A stretch of DNA of 64,000 nucleotides from Lycorma delicatula. Lineage: Eukaryota > Arthropoda > Insecta > Hemiptera > Fulgoridae. The position numbers and the translations under genes are program-made. The notes under the pieces were generated by a model. The model saw nothing but the letters and a program-made list of their open reading frames with translations, made no database searches and was not told the DNA's origin. Positions 20,400 through 31,389 of the stretch are shown here, piece by piece; within the stretch, counting starts at the first letter, position 1; each line of letters opens with the position of its first letter. Where the stretch lies: contig NC_134461.1 of NCBI RefSeq assembly GCF_047948215.1, positions 83,848,103 through 83,912,102 of the forward strand, given 5' to 3'.

Positions 20400-21645
20400 C
20401 TTTTTTTTGTCTTCAGTCATTTGACTGGTTTGATGCAGCTCTCCAAGATTCCCTATCTAGTGCTAGTCGTTTCATTTCAGTATACCCTCTACATCCTACA
20501 TCCCTAACAATTTGTTTTACATATTCCAAACGTGGCCTGCCTACACAATTTTTCCCTTCTACCTGTCCTTCCAGTATTAAAGCGACTATTCCAGGATGCC
20601 TTAGTACGTGGCCTATAAGTCTGTCTCTTCTATTAACTATATTTTTCCAAATGCTTCTTTCTTCATCTATTTGCCTGAATACCTCTTCATTTGTCACTTT
20701 ATCCACGCATCTGATTTTTAACATTCTCCTATAGCACCACATTTCAAAAGCTTCTAATCTTTTCTTCTCAGATATTTCGATTGTCCAAGTTTCACTTCCA
20801 TGTAAGCGACACTCCAAACATACACTTTCAAAAATCTTTTCCTGACATTTAAATTAATTTTTGATGTAAACAAATTATATTTCTTACTGAAGGCTCGTTT
20901 AGCTTGTGCTATTCGGCATTTTATATCGCTCCTGCTTCGTTCATCTTTAGTAATTCTACTTCCCAAATAACAAAATTCTTCTACCTCCATAATCTTTTCT
21001 CCTCCTATTTTCAGATTCAGTGGTCCATCTTTGTTATTTCTACTACATTTCATTACTTTTGTTTTGTTCTTGTTTATTTTCATGCGATAGTTCTTGCGTA
21101 GGACTCATCTATGCCGTTCATTGTTTCTTCTAAATCCTTTTTACTCTCGGCTAGAATTACTATATCATCAGCAAATCGTAGCATCTTTATCTTTTCACCT
21201 TGTACTGTTACTCCAAATCTAAATTGTTCTTTAACAACATTAACTGCTAGTTCCATGTAAAGATTAAAAAGTAACGGGGATAGGGAACACCCTTGTCGGA
21301 CTCCCTTTCTTATTACGGCTTCTTTCTTATGTTCTTCGATAATTACTGTTGCTGTTTGGTTCCTGTACATGTTAGCAATTGTTCTTCTATCTCTGTATTT
21401 GAACCCTAATTTTTTAAAATGCTGAACATTTTATTCCAGTCTACGTTATCGAATGCCTTTTCTAGGTCTATAAACGCCAAGTATGTTGGTTTGATTTTCT
21501 TTAGTCTTCCTTCTACTATTAATCTGAGGCCTAAAATTGCTTCCCTTGTCCCTATACTTTTCCTTTTTATATACTTTTGTATACTTTTTAAAAAATTCAT
21601 TTTTTTTTGCAAATACAATAGCTGTAGAGATTTCATTTATATACT
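20400..21645 (-). pseudogene. Non-LTR retrotransposon reverse transcriptase, 5'-truncated, three frameshifts
   Basis: A LINE reverse transcriptase copies its RNA into DNA at a nicked target. Reading leftwards from about 21640, the first frame has the motif A segment FIDLEKAFDNVDW (about 21450-21480). After a frameshift near 21410 comes GVRQGCSLSPLLFNLYMEL (motif B, 21238-21310) and RFADDIVILAES (motif C with the catalytic Asp pair, about 21155-21190). A second shift near 21085 leads to KINKNKTKVMKCSR and the VEEFCYLGS segment. A third near 20810 leads to GSETWTIEISEKKRLEAFEM and the C-terminal region ending near 20413. The endonuclease and the N-terminal RT are missing, as in most 5'-truncated insertions. 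The 3' end abuts a T-rich tract (poly-A on the minus strand). The clade was not determined. Confidence 0.93.
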
Positions 21646-21767
21646 TTTTCTTTAAAGTTTTGACTGTTAATATACGTATATAAATGATTTAATTATTTTT
21701 CTCAAAATGAACCGTTATGAGGTTGGAAATAGTTTTGTTTATTATCTAGACAGAGGATACATTTTTA

Positions 21768-22640
21768 CTTTCTTGTACGAAGTAAAGGAAGTTTTCTGAT
21801 CGCGAAAAATTACGGTTTCCAGATTTCATCGGAAGTATCCATTTTGACTATCCCTTAATCCATTTTGACTAATTTCGGCGTGACGTCTGTACGTATGTAT
21901 GTCGCATATCTTAAAAAACGATTAGTCGTAGGATGTTGAAATTTTGGATTTAGGATTATTGTGACATCTAGTTGTGTACTTACCCCTTTGATTGCAATTG
22001 ACTGAACCAAAAGTGTCAATAAAAGCCCAAAATCCAAATTTGTTTGGATTTTGGACTATTTAACTGCAGTAATAAGCCCTCATTGAGAGCCAAATTAAAA
22101 TCTAGCCAAATTAAATTTTAATTACTGAATTTACTTAGGGGAAGACACATCGGTTCGAATTAGACTTCATCTTCTTTTTTTCTTAATTTAAATATATTGA
22201 TTTATTAATAATTATTAACCTTTCATTGTAAAAAGTTTTACGATGAATAATAATAACAAAATTCAATAATAACAAAAAAAAAGAAAAAATATCAGCAGTT
22301 TTTAATGAAATAAAGTTTTACGTTTATTTCATTTTAAAAAATATGTTTAATATGTTCAAAAGACATGATAATTTAGACAATGATAATTTAATAGGCGTAC
22401 TAGGAATGGCAGGTCTCCATGGCGCGAGTGGTAGCCTTTCATCTGGAGATGCCGGGTTGGAATACCGGTCAGGCATGGCATTTTCATAGGCTACAAAAAT
22501 TGTCATTCATCTCATCCTCTGAAGCAATATCTAACGGTCATACCGGAGGTTAAAAAAAAAGAAACAAAAACAAAAAAAAAAAGGCGTACAAGGAAGTCAT
22601 GCGGTGTCCTTATCAGATTTTTAATTACTACTTTTTTTTT
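21768..22640 (+). repeat. Family C, copy 3, interrupted by a SINE
   Basis: TTTCTTGTACGAAGTAAAGG begins the copy, and the C landmarks follow in order to the AATAGGCGTAC end. There a SINE-1 (22407-22581) splits it, and the end continues as GGCGTACAAGGAAGTCATGC and the CAGATTTTTAA terminus. Part of the hairpin-loop segment is duplicated: the phrase CCATTTTGACTA occurs twice near 21840-21870. Confidence 0.87.
22407..22581 (+). mobile_element. SINE-1 nested in family C, with 14-bp target duplication
   Basis: The plus-strand copy starts GCAGGTCTCCATGGCGCGAG, keeps a weak B box (GGTTGGAATACC), then GGTCAGGCATGGCATTTTCA, and ends with the shared tail CATCCTCTGAAGCAATATC and GGAGGTTAAA plus an A-rich stretch. 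AGGCGTACTAGGAA (22393-22406) before it and AGGCGTACAAGGAA (22582-22595) after it are the duplicated target, which belongs to family C. The insertion is therefore younger than copy C3. Confidence 0.93.
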
Positions 22641-23536
22641 TTAATTGAAATTTTCCAAATTATAGTACTTTCATTTGAAGTTTATTTTTTAATAGAAGTT
22701 TTATGATGATTTAACCCTCAGGAGAAGGTTGACTTTGTAACAACTTTATAACTGGTTTAAAAAGTATTGTAGAAAATTTTCTTATTATTACATAAAATTA
22801 AAAGAAGAATTGAAATACTTTCACTTTTTAATCTTTTATTTAAATTTCACTTCACTTTTAATCTTTTATCTAAAATTTAGATAATTTATAAAAAATACTT
22901 AAAAAGGATACTGCACCATAAACTCGGTGGTGATGTAAATATTTCTTAAATAATTCAGATAAAGATGTAAAGAAACTTGTACGGAACGTGAGATAAGGCT
23001 CTGTGTAGTTCTTGAAATGTTTATTATTTTTTACCTTAAAAATTTTCCTACTAATTTTATATAGTTTTAATTCAAAAATATTTCAAATATCCTTTTTAAT
23101 ATAGATTATTACTACATTAGAATACTTTAAACAGTAAGAAATAATGAGAAAAATATCTAATTGAAACAATGTTCGTTTAAAAAATCTTTTACATAAATTA
23201 TCGGAGAAAACCCACAAAAAAATTACGCAAAAAATGTACTAGCGAGAAAGTCGCGATTGGTTAGATTAAAAAAAAAAAAAGCAGATTTAGTTAAAAGTAA
23301 CAATATAAAGGTATTATTTTCAAGTAGTGAGGAAGGCTTTCTAAAACGTAGAAATGTGTATTATTTATCGTTATTTTTCCTACTAATTTTCTTGAATTTT
23401 CACGTGAAAATATTTTGAATATCGAAATAATGTTAACTACATCATTTAGGATATAACTAGCCAAAAGCAATTGTGAGGAAAAAATAAATACTTATAAATC
23501 ATTTATTCGGGTTGTTTTTTTAAAAATCTTGTCCTA
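22641..23536. other. AT-rich intergenic DNA
   Basis: Short internal duplications such as TTAATCTTTTAT at about 22830 and 22860, but no gene or family recognised. Confidence 0.45.
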
Positions 23537-24590
23537 TTTACTTTCCTGTCTAGCGCTGTAGCAGAGCTCAGCTTTAGGAAAAGTATTGTAATCGTTCTAA
23601 TTTTGGCATATGCGGTTTTTACCGTATCTTGACGGTTTGATACCTAACGAACCCAAAAACTGGATGGAAATTTTCTGGATGTTCGTATTTACGTGTGTAT
23701 GTTCGCTGTCATCCTGTAAATACCTTATATTCCCAAAACTACTGGACCGATTTTGACCAAACGTGGTCAGATATATATGGGGCACTGATGCCATTAAATT
23801 TTCAACTTAAAAGGTCAAGGGGGTGAGGCTGTAGAGGAAGGACACCCTCAGTATCTCGAGATTTCGCCTAATTAAGGTCATATTTTTCTTAGGCACATTT
23901 GTTAACAATTAAAAAATAACAATATTTCCAAAAAAAATCTTTTGAAAAAGCGCCCCCACCCCATAAAATGCTCTAAATAAACCAGTAGCTAAGTGGGTAT
24001 ACTGCGCCAACAGTAACACCCTCTCACCACAAGGAGTGCTAGTATAGCATTGACGTACAGTTGCTGTAATCGTCTGTTATGTTGTACGGTTGCATGATAG
24101 CGGTGGAATTATATAAATAAATAATATTTAAAGTGTAATAAAATATGTAAAATGGCCGCTAGCACTGCCACACCATTTTAACCCGCCGGGTTGGTCTAGC
24201 GGTGAACGCGTCTTCACAAATCAGCTGATTTGGAAGTCAAGAGGTCCGGCGTTCAAGTCCTAGTAACGTAAGTTATTTTTATACGGATTTGAATGCTAGT
24301 TCGTGGATACCGCTGTTCTTTGGTGGTTGGGTTTCAATTAACCACACACCTGTGGTTAATTGTCGAATTGATACGCACATCAATGGTCGAATTGAGAATG
24401 TACAAGATTATTTTTCATTTACAGGTTGAATGAGGATGATATATATATCATCCTCATTCATCCTCTGAAATAATACCTGAACGGTAATTCCCGGAGGATT
24501 AACAGGAAAAAGAAACAAAAGTACCGCCACACCCGAGCGAAATACGGTATACGCGCGCGCTTTAGTTACACTCATTGAATTAAATAAACA
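23537..24590 (+). repeat. Hairpin-headed repeat family A, copy 1, interrupted by a SINE-2
   Basis: The head is CCTGTCTAGCGCTGTAGCAG and AAAGTATTGTAATCG, with a damaged left stem. Then follow ATATGCGGTTTTTACCG, GAACCCAAAAACTGGATGG, CTACTGGACCGATTTTGACC, AAGGTCAAGGGGGTGAGGCTG, CTCGAGATTTCGCC and TTTTTCTTAGGCACATTTG. A tail with CGCCACACCCGAGCG and TACGCGCGCG follows. Copies A2-A4 share this order. Here AGTAGCTAAGTGGGTATAC resembles a tRNA A-box region. Confidence 0.85.
24175..24522 (+). mobile_element. SINE-2 nested in family A, with 11-bp target duplication
   Basis: The plus-strand copy begins near ACCCGCCGGGTTGGTCTAGC, has the head palindrome (AAATCAGCTGATTT) and the B box GTTCAAGTCC, and ends with TACCTGAACGGTAATTCCC and GGATTAACAGGAAAAAG. 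ACTGCCACACC (24164-24174) and ACCGCCACACC (24523-24533) are the duplicated target in repeat A. Inside it, 24428-24459 is a 32-bp perfect palindrome made from the tail words GAATGAGGATGAT and their complement. Confidence 0.93.
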
Positions 24591-25540
24591 AAAAATTATA
24601 TATTTAAATAAAATAATAAATATTTTATAGCTATGTTGTCAACCTTTTTTTGGAATTATAACTTACTGTGATTCACTAGAGGACCTAGCAGTATAAAAAA
24701 ATAATCGAAATCCATTTGGTCGAGAATAAAATTTTTAATTGCATAAAAAAATTGATACGAGTAGAATTGAGACCTTTTTTTTCAATTTTTGAAATCTTAA
24801 AAAAATTATTTAAATTTTAAATCATTAAATAGTATCGTTCCATTTTTTTTGTTTTATGGTTGATATATTTAGAACCATTTAATATTTAAAATAATAAATA
24901 AACAAAAAAAATTAACTTGTAATAATTTTTAATAATTATTTTCGACTTAGTACTGGGGAATGTTATGCTCGGTACAAATCCTGGGAAAATTCAGTAACAC
25001 TTTGCCATAATTTTGTCAGATTTACGAGAACTGTAAAGGAGAAAATATTACGCATCGGCTATTTGATCTAACATCTTTGTATTTGGTAGTAGTTACCACG
25101 GTAGTTATAACACGGAAATGTATAATCTTGTTTACCTCTAAATTTCATAAACACGCAGATAAATATTACCGAAGAAGTATCTAAGTACTTGGTTGGCGTT
25201 AGATTTAGAGGTCTGTATTACTATAAATAAAACTGTGAAAAGAAGTTATTTCTACTCGATCGGTTAATACGAAAGTGTAAACGAGCTTCATAAACAATAA
25301 ATTATTTTAACAATTAAATTTTAGACGTGAGTAATTTTTTTTTAATATCTATATATAAAACTAAGGAAATGCTCAAGAATAATATACAATAAAATAATCT
25401 GTGTCAAAGTTCACATTTTAATCTCTTAAAAACAAAAAAAAACCTGGCAGGTATTGCACGACTTTCCGGATATTACTGATAAAAATTAAGACTAAAAAAC
25501 ACAAAAAAAGAATATATATTTTTTAGAGATGGAGAATAGA
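24591..25540. other. AT-rich intergenic DNA
   Basis: Nothing recognised. Confidence 0.45.
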
Positions 25541-26271
25541 TTAAAAAAAAATCTGATGTGGACACCCACATGACTTCCCTGTACGCCTATCAAATTTCAT
25601 ATACATATTTCTTTTAAATGAAAAGTACATAAAATTTTATTTCATTAATAACTTTTAATATTTTTTCAAATTTTGTTTTTTATTGTTATTATTTATCATA
25701 AAAATTTGTTTACAATTAGAGGTTAATAATTATTAATAAATCTATATATTTAAATTTAAAAAAAAGTTAAAAAAAAAAAGGAGATGAAGTCTGATTCGAA
25801 CCGATGTACCTTCTCCTTATAAATCCAAATATTTAATTAATTAAAATTTTGTTTGGCTATAGCTCTGGAACCAATGAAAATAGTACCACTTATGATATAT
25901 CATTGAAAAGCTCTCAATGAGGGCTTATCAGTGCAGTTAAGAAAAAGTCCAGAAACCAAATTCTTTTAGATTTTTGGGCTTTTTTGGACACTTTTGATTC
26001 ACTCGATTGCAATCAAAAGGGGAGGTGCACAACTAGTTGTTACAACAGTCCTAAATCCAAAATTTCAACATCCTACGGCTAATCCGTTTTGAGTTACGCG
26101 AGGTACATACGTACGTACATACATACATACATACATACATACGTACAGCCGTCACGCAGAACTAGTCAAAATGGATTGAGGGATGGTCAAAATAGATATT
26201 TCCGTTAAAATCTGGAAACCGAAATTTTTCGCGAACGCAGTACTTCTTTACTTCGTACCAGGAAGTAAAAA
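25541..26271 (-). repeat. Family C, copy 4 (near full length)
   Basis: A minus-strand copy with both ends: AAAAATCTGATGTGGACACC at the left (3' end) and TACTTCGTACCAGGAAGT at the right (5' end). Its ACGTAC block has expanded into an imperfect (ACAT)n microsatellite at 26103-26146, which shows how this part of the family grows. Confidence 0.88.
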
Positions 26272-26379
26272 CCTTTCTACATTTTAGGTCTGGAGTCTAT
26301 TATTTAAAAAAGAATTGTAGATATTTATTGGTAGCTCTATATATGATATATAAAGTTCTTTGAAAAGTATTTAAACCGA

Positions 26380-26847
26380 ATGGAGATAAGACAAAAGTAC
26401 AAAAAAATATAATTTCAGTTTTAAGCGGTGAGGGTTGATTCAAAAATAAAATATATTATTTTGAATTATTTATATATGGATTGTAGGTAAGAAATTTACG
26501 TTTATAAAGTTTTCTTTAAAATGTCTGTGAAGAAAGGTGAAATTGGATTTTACGACGATATCTCCCACCCCTGAACGTATTTTAAAAAAAAAATATGTTC
26601 AATGCCCCATATATAGAAGTATTTTTGCCAAATTTCAAGATAATCGGTTTGGTCAATCCTATGACATAAGCCCAAAATATGAGAATGCGACACACATATG
26701 TATGAACATAGATACGGTTTTTTTTTGGTTTGATAAACTAGTTGGACTAAAACGTGATAATGTGGAAAAAATCCGATACCCCATGTTTAATATGATAATA
26801 TTCTCTTTAATATTCTAGATATATTCCTCAGAAAAAGTAAAAGGACC
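26380..26847 (-). repeat. Hairpin-headed repeat family B, copy 1
   Basis: On the minus strand the 5' end is TTACTTTTTCTGAGGAATAT followed by TCTAGAATATTAAAGAG. Next comes CGGATTTTTTCCAC, then the CCGATTATCTTGAAATTTGG block, and ATGGGGCATTGAACATA. The landmarks match 31390-31802 and 33670-34050. Its 5' end faces that of copy A2, which begins only about 10 bases away. Confidence 0.75.
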
Positions 26848-26854
26848 TGGTGGA

Positions 26855-27600
26855 TATTACTTTCTCGTTTAGATAGCGCTATAGTTCTAGAAGGAAAAGT
26901 ATTGTAATAGGTATAGTTTGAGAATATGGGGTTTTCACCGGATCTACACGTTTTGACACTAAGGAACCCAAAAAAACGGATGGAAATTTGCGGATGTTAA
27001 TATTCGTGTGTACGTGTATTCAGTTTTGGCCTCTAAATCACCTTACATTTCCATAACTACTGGATCGATTTTCACCAGACTTTGTCGGATTGCCATTCAA
27101 TTTTCAACTTAAAAGATGAAGGGGGTAAGGCTGTAGAGGAAGGTCATCTTCAGTATCTCAAGATTTAGCCTTATTAACGTCATATTTTTCTTAGGCACAT
27201 TTGTTAACAATAAAAAATAACAATGTTTCAAAAAAATTTTTTTTGGAAAATCGCGCCTCCCACTCCAAAAAAATGCTCTAAACTACTGCTATGTTGTTAC
27301 GTCACAAGTGAGCTGTATAATTAAATAAATGAATAATATTCGAAGTGTAAAAAGTAACTCGGTCTAGCTGGGTCTCGAGAACTCGATCCCCCGGTCGAAT
27401 CGGTATCTAGTGCGTTAACGCGGCTATACCGGTCTACCGACGGTACAAGCAAGATTTGTTCTATGTAAGTTGTGAAATAACATTAGTTAATGCCGACCGT
27501 CGCCGCTAGTACCGCCTCACCCGCGCGAATTGAATACGGTATGCGCGCGCGTTTTAGTTAGAATCATTGAATTAAAAATTTTTATAGTTGTTTTTCAGTT
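26855..27600 (+). repeat. Hairpin-headed repeat family A, copy 2
   Basis: It starts ACTTTCTCGTTTAGATAGCG...AAGGAAAAGTATTGTAATAG and continues with the A landmarks to CCGCCTCACCCGCGCG and TACGGTATGCGCGCGCG. In the distal part, the minus strand of TAACTCGGTCTAGCTGGG resembles a tRNA T-arm/B-box segment. At the far end the TTTTAGTTA word recurs inverted (27544-27560 against 27627-27643). Confidence 0.83.
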
Positions 27601-27643
27601 ATTTAATAAAATAATTATTTTATTAATAACTAAAACGCGCGCG
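27544..27643. repeat. 17-bp inverted repeat with AT-palindromic loop
   Basis: CGCGCGCGTTTTAGTTA (27544-27560) and TAACTAAAACGCGCGCG (27627-27643) are exact reverse complements. The intervening DNA includes AATAAAATAATTATTTTATT, itself self-complementary. The end of repeat A is therefore partly duplicated in inverse orientation. Confidence 0.9.
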
Positions 27644-28918
27644 GCAGTTATAATACGCAGCATGCTATAATAGCATAGCAGTTATAATACGATCATTATT
27701 AAAATGATATTTATAAATTTGTAAGCGATTAAAATAACCTAAACAAAGAGAGCGAATGAGAAAACGGTTGAAAACTACGGTATTGTTTTACGAGTACGGT
27801 TGTGTTACTAGATGTAAGGGTTACGTGATAATTAATATGTTCGTACAAAGCCATTTAGGCAGATTAAGAAAGTTTTGCTTCAAGGTCGTTTGTTTCTCAA
27901 TTAATTGAGTTGGCGCGACATCTTGTCGACCGTAATAACTTAAGCGTTTTCCTTTTCTCGTAATCGTTAACATCATTTGTCGTTATCAGCCTCTTAATTT
28001 CAGAATTTTTTGTTTTTTATAAATTTAATCCATCTTTTTTTTGTAGATAAACAGTGTTTTACATCTTTGTTTTGATCCACCCAGCCTATTAAATTTATTC
28101 AAGTCGTATTAATGACATGTCTTTTTATAATTTAAGCGATAATGACTTTTAAAATTATTTATGTTTCAGTTCTCATAACATTATCAAAACTATGTATTTA
28201 TTATTTGTATTTTACTTACATTATTTATTATTGTTATTTTAGGAAGTATTATGTATCTTAGGAGGAATTAATAGGTCTGGGTTTAACCGTTAGACTTTTA
28301 AGCCTACGGCTGATCGTGTAACCATCGGACAGGAAACATTTCGTGGATCGGTCCATAGATAGAGCCTCACGTCATATCAGACCTAAGACGCACCGATTCT
28401 ACGTGTCCCAGCATCCTGAAAATCGATCTGGTTTAGATAATCGATAGTTTGAGTTAAAATTACACCGATAGAATTGAAAATGAAGAAAAAATCTCGGAGA
28501 CGTAAGATTAGAATAATTTACCCTGGGAAAAACCGCAATAAGAGATAAGCAAACCCGCTTAGAAGACTTCAAGCCCCTTTCTAAGCAGCTCGAATCAATT
28601 TCTATCGGAAGATCGGTGCATTTTTACCCAGATGGGAGGTAGTTATTACTGATCTATGATATATAACTGAGCGACGTAGTTTAATGTGCTCCAACAAAAA
28701 TTGTTATTCGTTGAAAAATAACGGAAATAAAAGAAAAGATAAAAAACATATATTTCAATTTTAAGAGGTGAGGTTGATTTTTAAAAAAATGGATTATTTT
28801 GAATATTTCAAAATGAATATCAGGGTTTTAGAGCTATGTATTATATCTAAATTGTCACTTAATTATACGTGAAATTAATTATTCATTTAATTCATTATTT
28901 ATTAATTAATTTATACGC
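27644..28918. other. intergenic; GC-richer patch 28255-28640; family B fragment 28725-28850
   Basis: 27644-28250 is ordinary AT-rich DNA. 28255-28640 has higher GC (TAAGCCTACGGCTGATCGTG, CCTAAGACGCACCGATTC) and no recognised motif. 28725-28850 (GAGGTGAGGTTGATTTTTAA, TTATTTTGAATATTTCAA) matches the distal part of B copy 1. Confidence 0.45.
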
Positions 28919-30033
28919 GAAATGAAAGAACAACTCAAATAGTTTTTGCTGTGCGCAAGCTCATGAACTGTTTCCTCTACCTTCCGCTTTAAAGCGCTAG
29001 TAGCAAAGATGGCAACCCTAACATACGTTCTCTGTTTTGCAGTTTGGAAAGTATGAATCTGTAATTATTGTTGAATTTGCGTTCTGTTGTGATCTCTGAG
29101 TGACAGTAACATTCGTAGATAATATAAACAATTTGAAACCACTGGCTATATTTGTAAAGAGAACCGTACAGAACGATCGAGTCTGTCCGAAGACAATGTT
29201 GAACGTATAAAAGAGTCTTTGGTGCGTAGTCTTAGGAAATTCGTTGGGATGGTTAGCCGCGAATTAGCAATTCCACTGACATGTGTGAAGGGTTTTAAGA
29301 AAACGCTTACAACTGCGTCCATATCGTTCACAGCTGTTACAAGATGTAAAGCCTACAGATTATGGTTTGCGTGCTAGCTTCACAAATGAAATAATGCACT
29401 TTGAATTTATTTATCGTATCGTATTCAGTGACGAAACAAAATTTCATGTTAATGGAAAAGTAAACACTCATTGTATCCCCGTATCTGGGGATCAGAAAAT
29501 CCTCACAGAATATTGCAGTGTGAACAAGACTCTCCAAAACTGAATGTGCTGTATCCCGACGGTAAGTTTACGGGCCGTTTTATTCGTGGAAACAAGTACG
29601 TCTGGAATGAACTATCTTGATATGCTACAACTATCGTTCTTTCTTCAACCGTAATACGAACCACAGAACTTTATTTGGCAACAAGATGGTACGCCTCCTC
29701 ACTGGCATTCTATACGTGATCGGTTGATTAAAATTCTCTCCGACTGGATCGGTCGCGCCGGGGACCAGATGACGAGGCTTGTTTGCCGTAGCCTCCACAA
29801 TCGCCTGATCTGACCCGTGTGATTTTTTATACCCCCCAAAAAATGGGTGGTTTATAAAGGTTCGTTACCAGCTGACCTGTTGAGACAAAGGATTGAAGCA
29901 GCTGTCGCATCAATTTCTTCAGACTTTCCCGATTAAAGTATGGGATGAACTCTCCTAACGGCTGGTGTCGTGTGACGAATGGCCTCTATTGAACAGGTAT
30001 AGGAAAAATTGTTTGATTTGCTCTTTCATTTCA
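28919..30033 (+). mobile_element. mariner element, decayed, with about 32-bp TIRs
   Basis: The left end AAATGAAAGAACAACTCAAA then TAGTTTTTGCT (28919-28951) matches the reverse complement of the right end, AAATGAAAGAGCAAATCAAA then CAATTTTTCCT (30000-30033), with about five differences over 31 positions. The exact outer limit and TA duplication are unclear. The ends enclose transposase remains and fit a Tc1/mariner-sized element of about 1.1 kb. Confidence 0.85.
29060..30000 (+). pseudogene. mariner transposase, many stops and frameshifts
   Basis: Conceptual pieces in different frames line up with a mariner transposase. An HTH region (SEDNVERIKESLVRS near 29190-29235) is followed by the first catalytic Asp in FSDETKFHVNGK (Asp codon at 29429) and the second in WQQDGTPPHWHS (Asp codon at 29685). 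The third Asp is probably at 29821, in a segment resembling SPDLTRVDFLYP with a frame change just before it. Stops interrupt the frame between these blocks, and no piece exceeds about 65 codons. It is more degraded than the element immediately downstream, so it is probably the older insertion. It cannot encode an active enzyme. Confidence 0.85.
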
Positions 30034-30069
30034 TCTTTAATTATTAATGTAAGTAAAAATTAATAAATA

Positions 30070-31389
30070 CAGGGTGATTCAAAGAAAGGGAAATTTTCAA
30101 AGTTGTGTTGGTAGCCGTGGGCGATTGGTACCGCTTGATAAGTGACGCCAGCCTCTCTAACCTAACCTGCCATTTAGTTGTCATGGATCCTTGGAGTGGT
30201 GCACAACCTGCATTTGCTATCAAAGCGTTTTACAAAAACAATGTCAGTGTGGAGAGAGCGCGTAGAGAATTTCGCCGTCATTTTAATCTGGGACGGCACG
30301 ACCGTGTTCCATCAGCATATGCAATTAAAACATGGATATCTAATTTTGAGGAAACTGGTTCGGCAATGAAAAAGAAACCTCCAGGCCGTGAGCCAACCGT
30401 CCGTACACCACAGAATGTTCATGCTTTACAAGATGCTGTCACACGAAGTCCAAATCGGTCAATCCGTCGTCTCTCAGCATCTTTACAATTGCATAGTTCA
30501 AGTGTGAAGGACTTACAATTCCATCCATACAAGTTGCAGATCGTCCAGGAACTGAAACCGAACGATGCAGTTGTGCGAGCACAATTCTGTAATATAATGC
30601 TTCAGAAGATAAATGATAACGAAGAGTTTGTTCACGAACTGTGGATGTCAGACGAAGCGCATTTCCACCTCAGTGGATTTGTTAACAAGCAAAATTTCAG
30701 ATACTGGGCCCAAGAAAATCCTACGCAGCTACACCAGCGACCGTTGCACAGCCAGAAAGTGACCGTGTGGTGTGCTATGTCATCTTACGGTGTTATAGGC
30801 CCTTATTTTTTGAGGATGACAACGGTCTTGCGATTACAGTGACGTCGGCTCGTTACGTAGCCGTGCTTGAAACCTTTGTTGTGGAACAACAAAAGAGATT
30901 TCCACCGATTCTTAACACAGCCTGGTTTCAACAAGACGGAGCAACGTCACATACTGCACGAATATCGATGGCAGCTGTACGCCGATTGTTTGGACAACGT
31001 GTCATTTCACGAAATGGTGACATTAGATGGCTTCCCAGATCTCTCAGCTTGCGATTAGTTTTTGTGGGGTCACCTTAAAAGCAAAGTGTTCCACAGTAGA
31101 CCTGCTACAACGGAAGAACTGAAGGCAAAGATCCGAGAAGCAATTGCGGAAATTCCAGTTGAGATGTTACGTCAAACCATGAACAATTTAACTAAGAGAC
31201 TTCGTGAGTGTTTACGTAGAAGAGGAGATCACCTGCAAGATATAATCTTTAAAAAATAAACTAAAATATATGCATCCTAAAATGGGAACATATTTGTACA
31301 ATTACCTGAAATAATATTCATTTTCTAAAAAACATTTTTCATTAACGTTATTTAATTTTTTAAATTTCCCGTTTCTATGAATCATTTTG
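30070..31389 (+). mobile_element. mariner element with TA target duplication and about 28-bp TIRs
   Basis: The left end after TA (30068-30069) is CAGGGTGATTCAAAGAAAGG, and the right end before TA (31390-31391) reads on the minus strand CAAAATGATTCATAGAAACG, both continuing GGAAATTT. The terminal CAGGG has changed to CAAAA at the right. The size (1.32 kb) and the TA duplication are as expected for Tc1/mariner. It lies 36 bp downstream of the previous element, same orientation. Confidence 0.93.
30183..31259 (+). pseudogene. mariner transposase with frameshifts and a stop
   Basis: The likely start is the ATG at 30183 (MDPWSGAQPAFAIKAFYKNN), since the upstream codons of the open frame belong to the element's untranslated region. 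An N-terminal HTH is followed by SPNRSIRRLSASLQLHSSSV, where about ten codons of the second HTH are missing. The first catalytic Asp lies in WMSDEAHFHLSGF (codon 30651). After a frameshift near 30810 the second Asp is in WFQQDGATSHTA (30935). A second frameshift, near 31010, brings DLSACD with the third Asp (31053), then an in-frame TAG at 31056 where a Phe is expected, then FLWGHLKSKVFHSRP and the C-terminus to 31259. The second and third Asp are about 39 codons apart as read. Confidence 0.93.

Noticed and set aside
23597..23794. Recurring short frames inside families A and B (also 31421-31660, 52819-53037) as a conserved small protein
   Set aside because: The frames differ between copies and are not kept open; similarity is at DNA level.
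30105..30182. Earlier start codon for the 30-kb transposase
   Set aside because: The 26 extra codons lie in the element's 5' untranslated region beside the TIR. The MDPWSG start fits the family N-terminus better.
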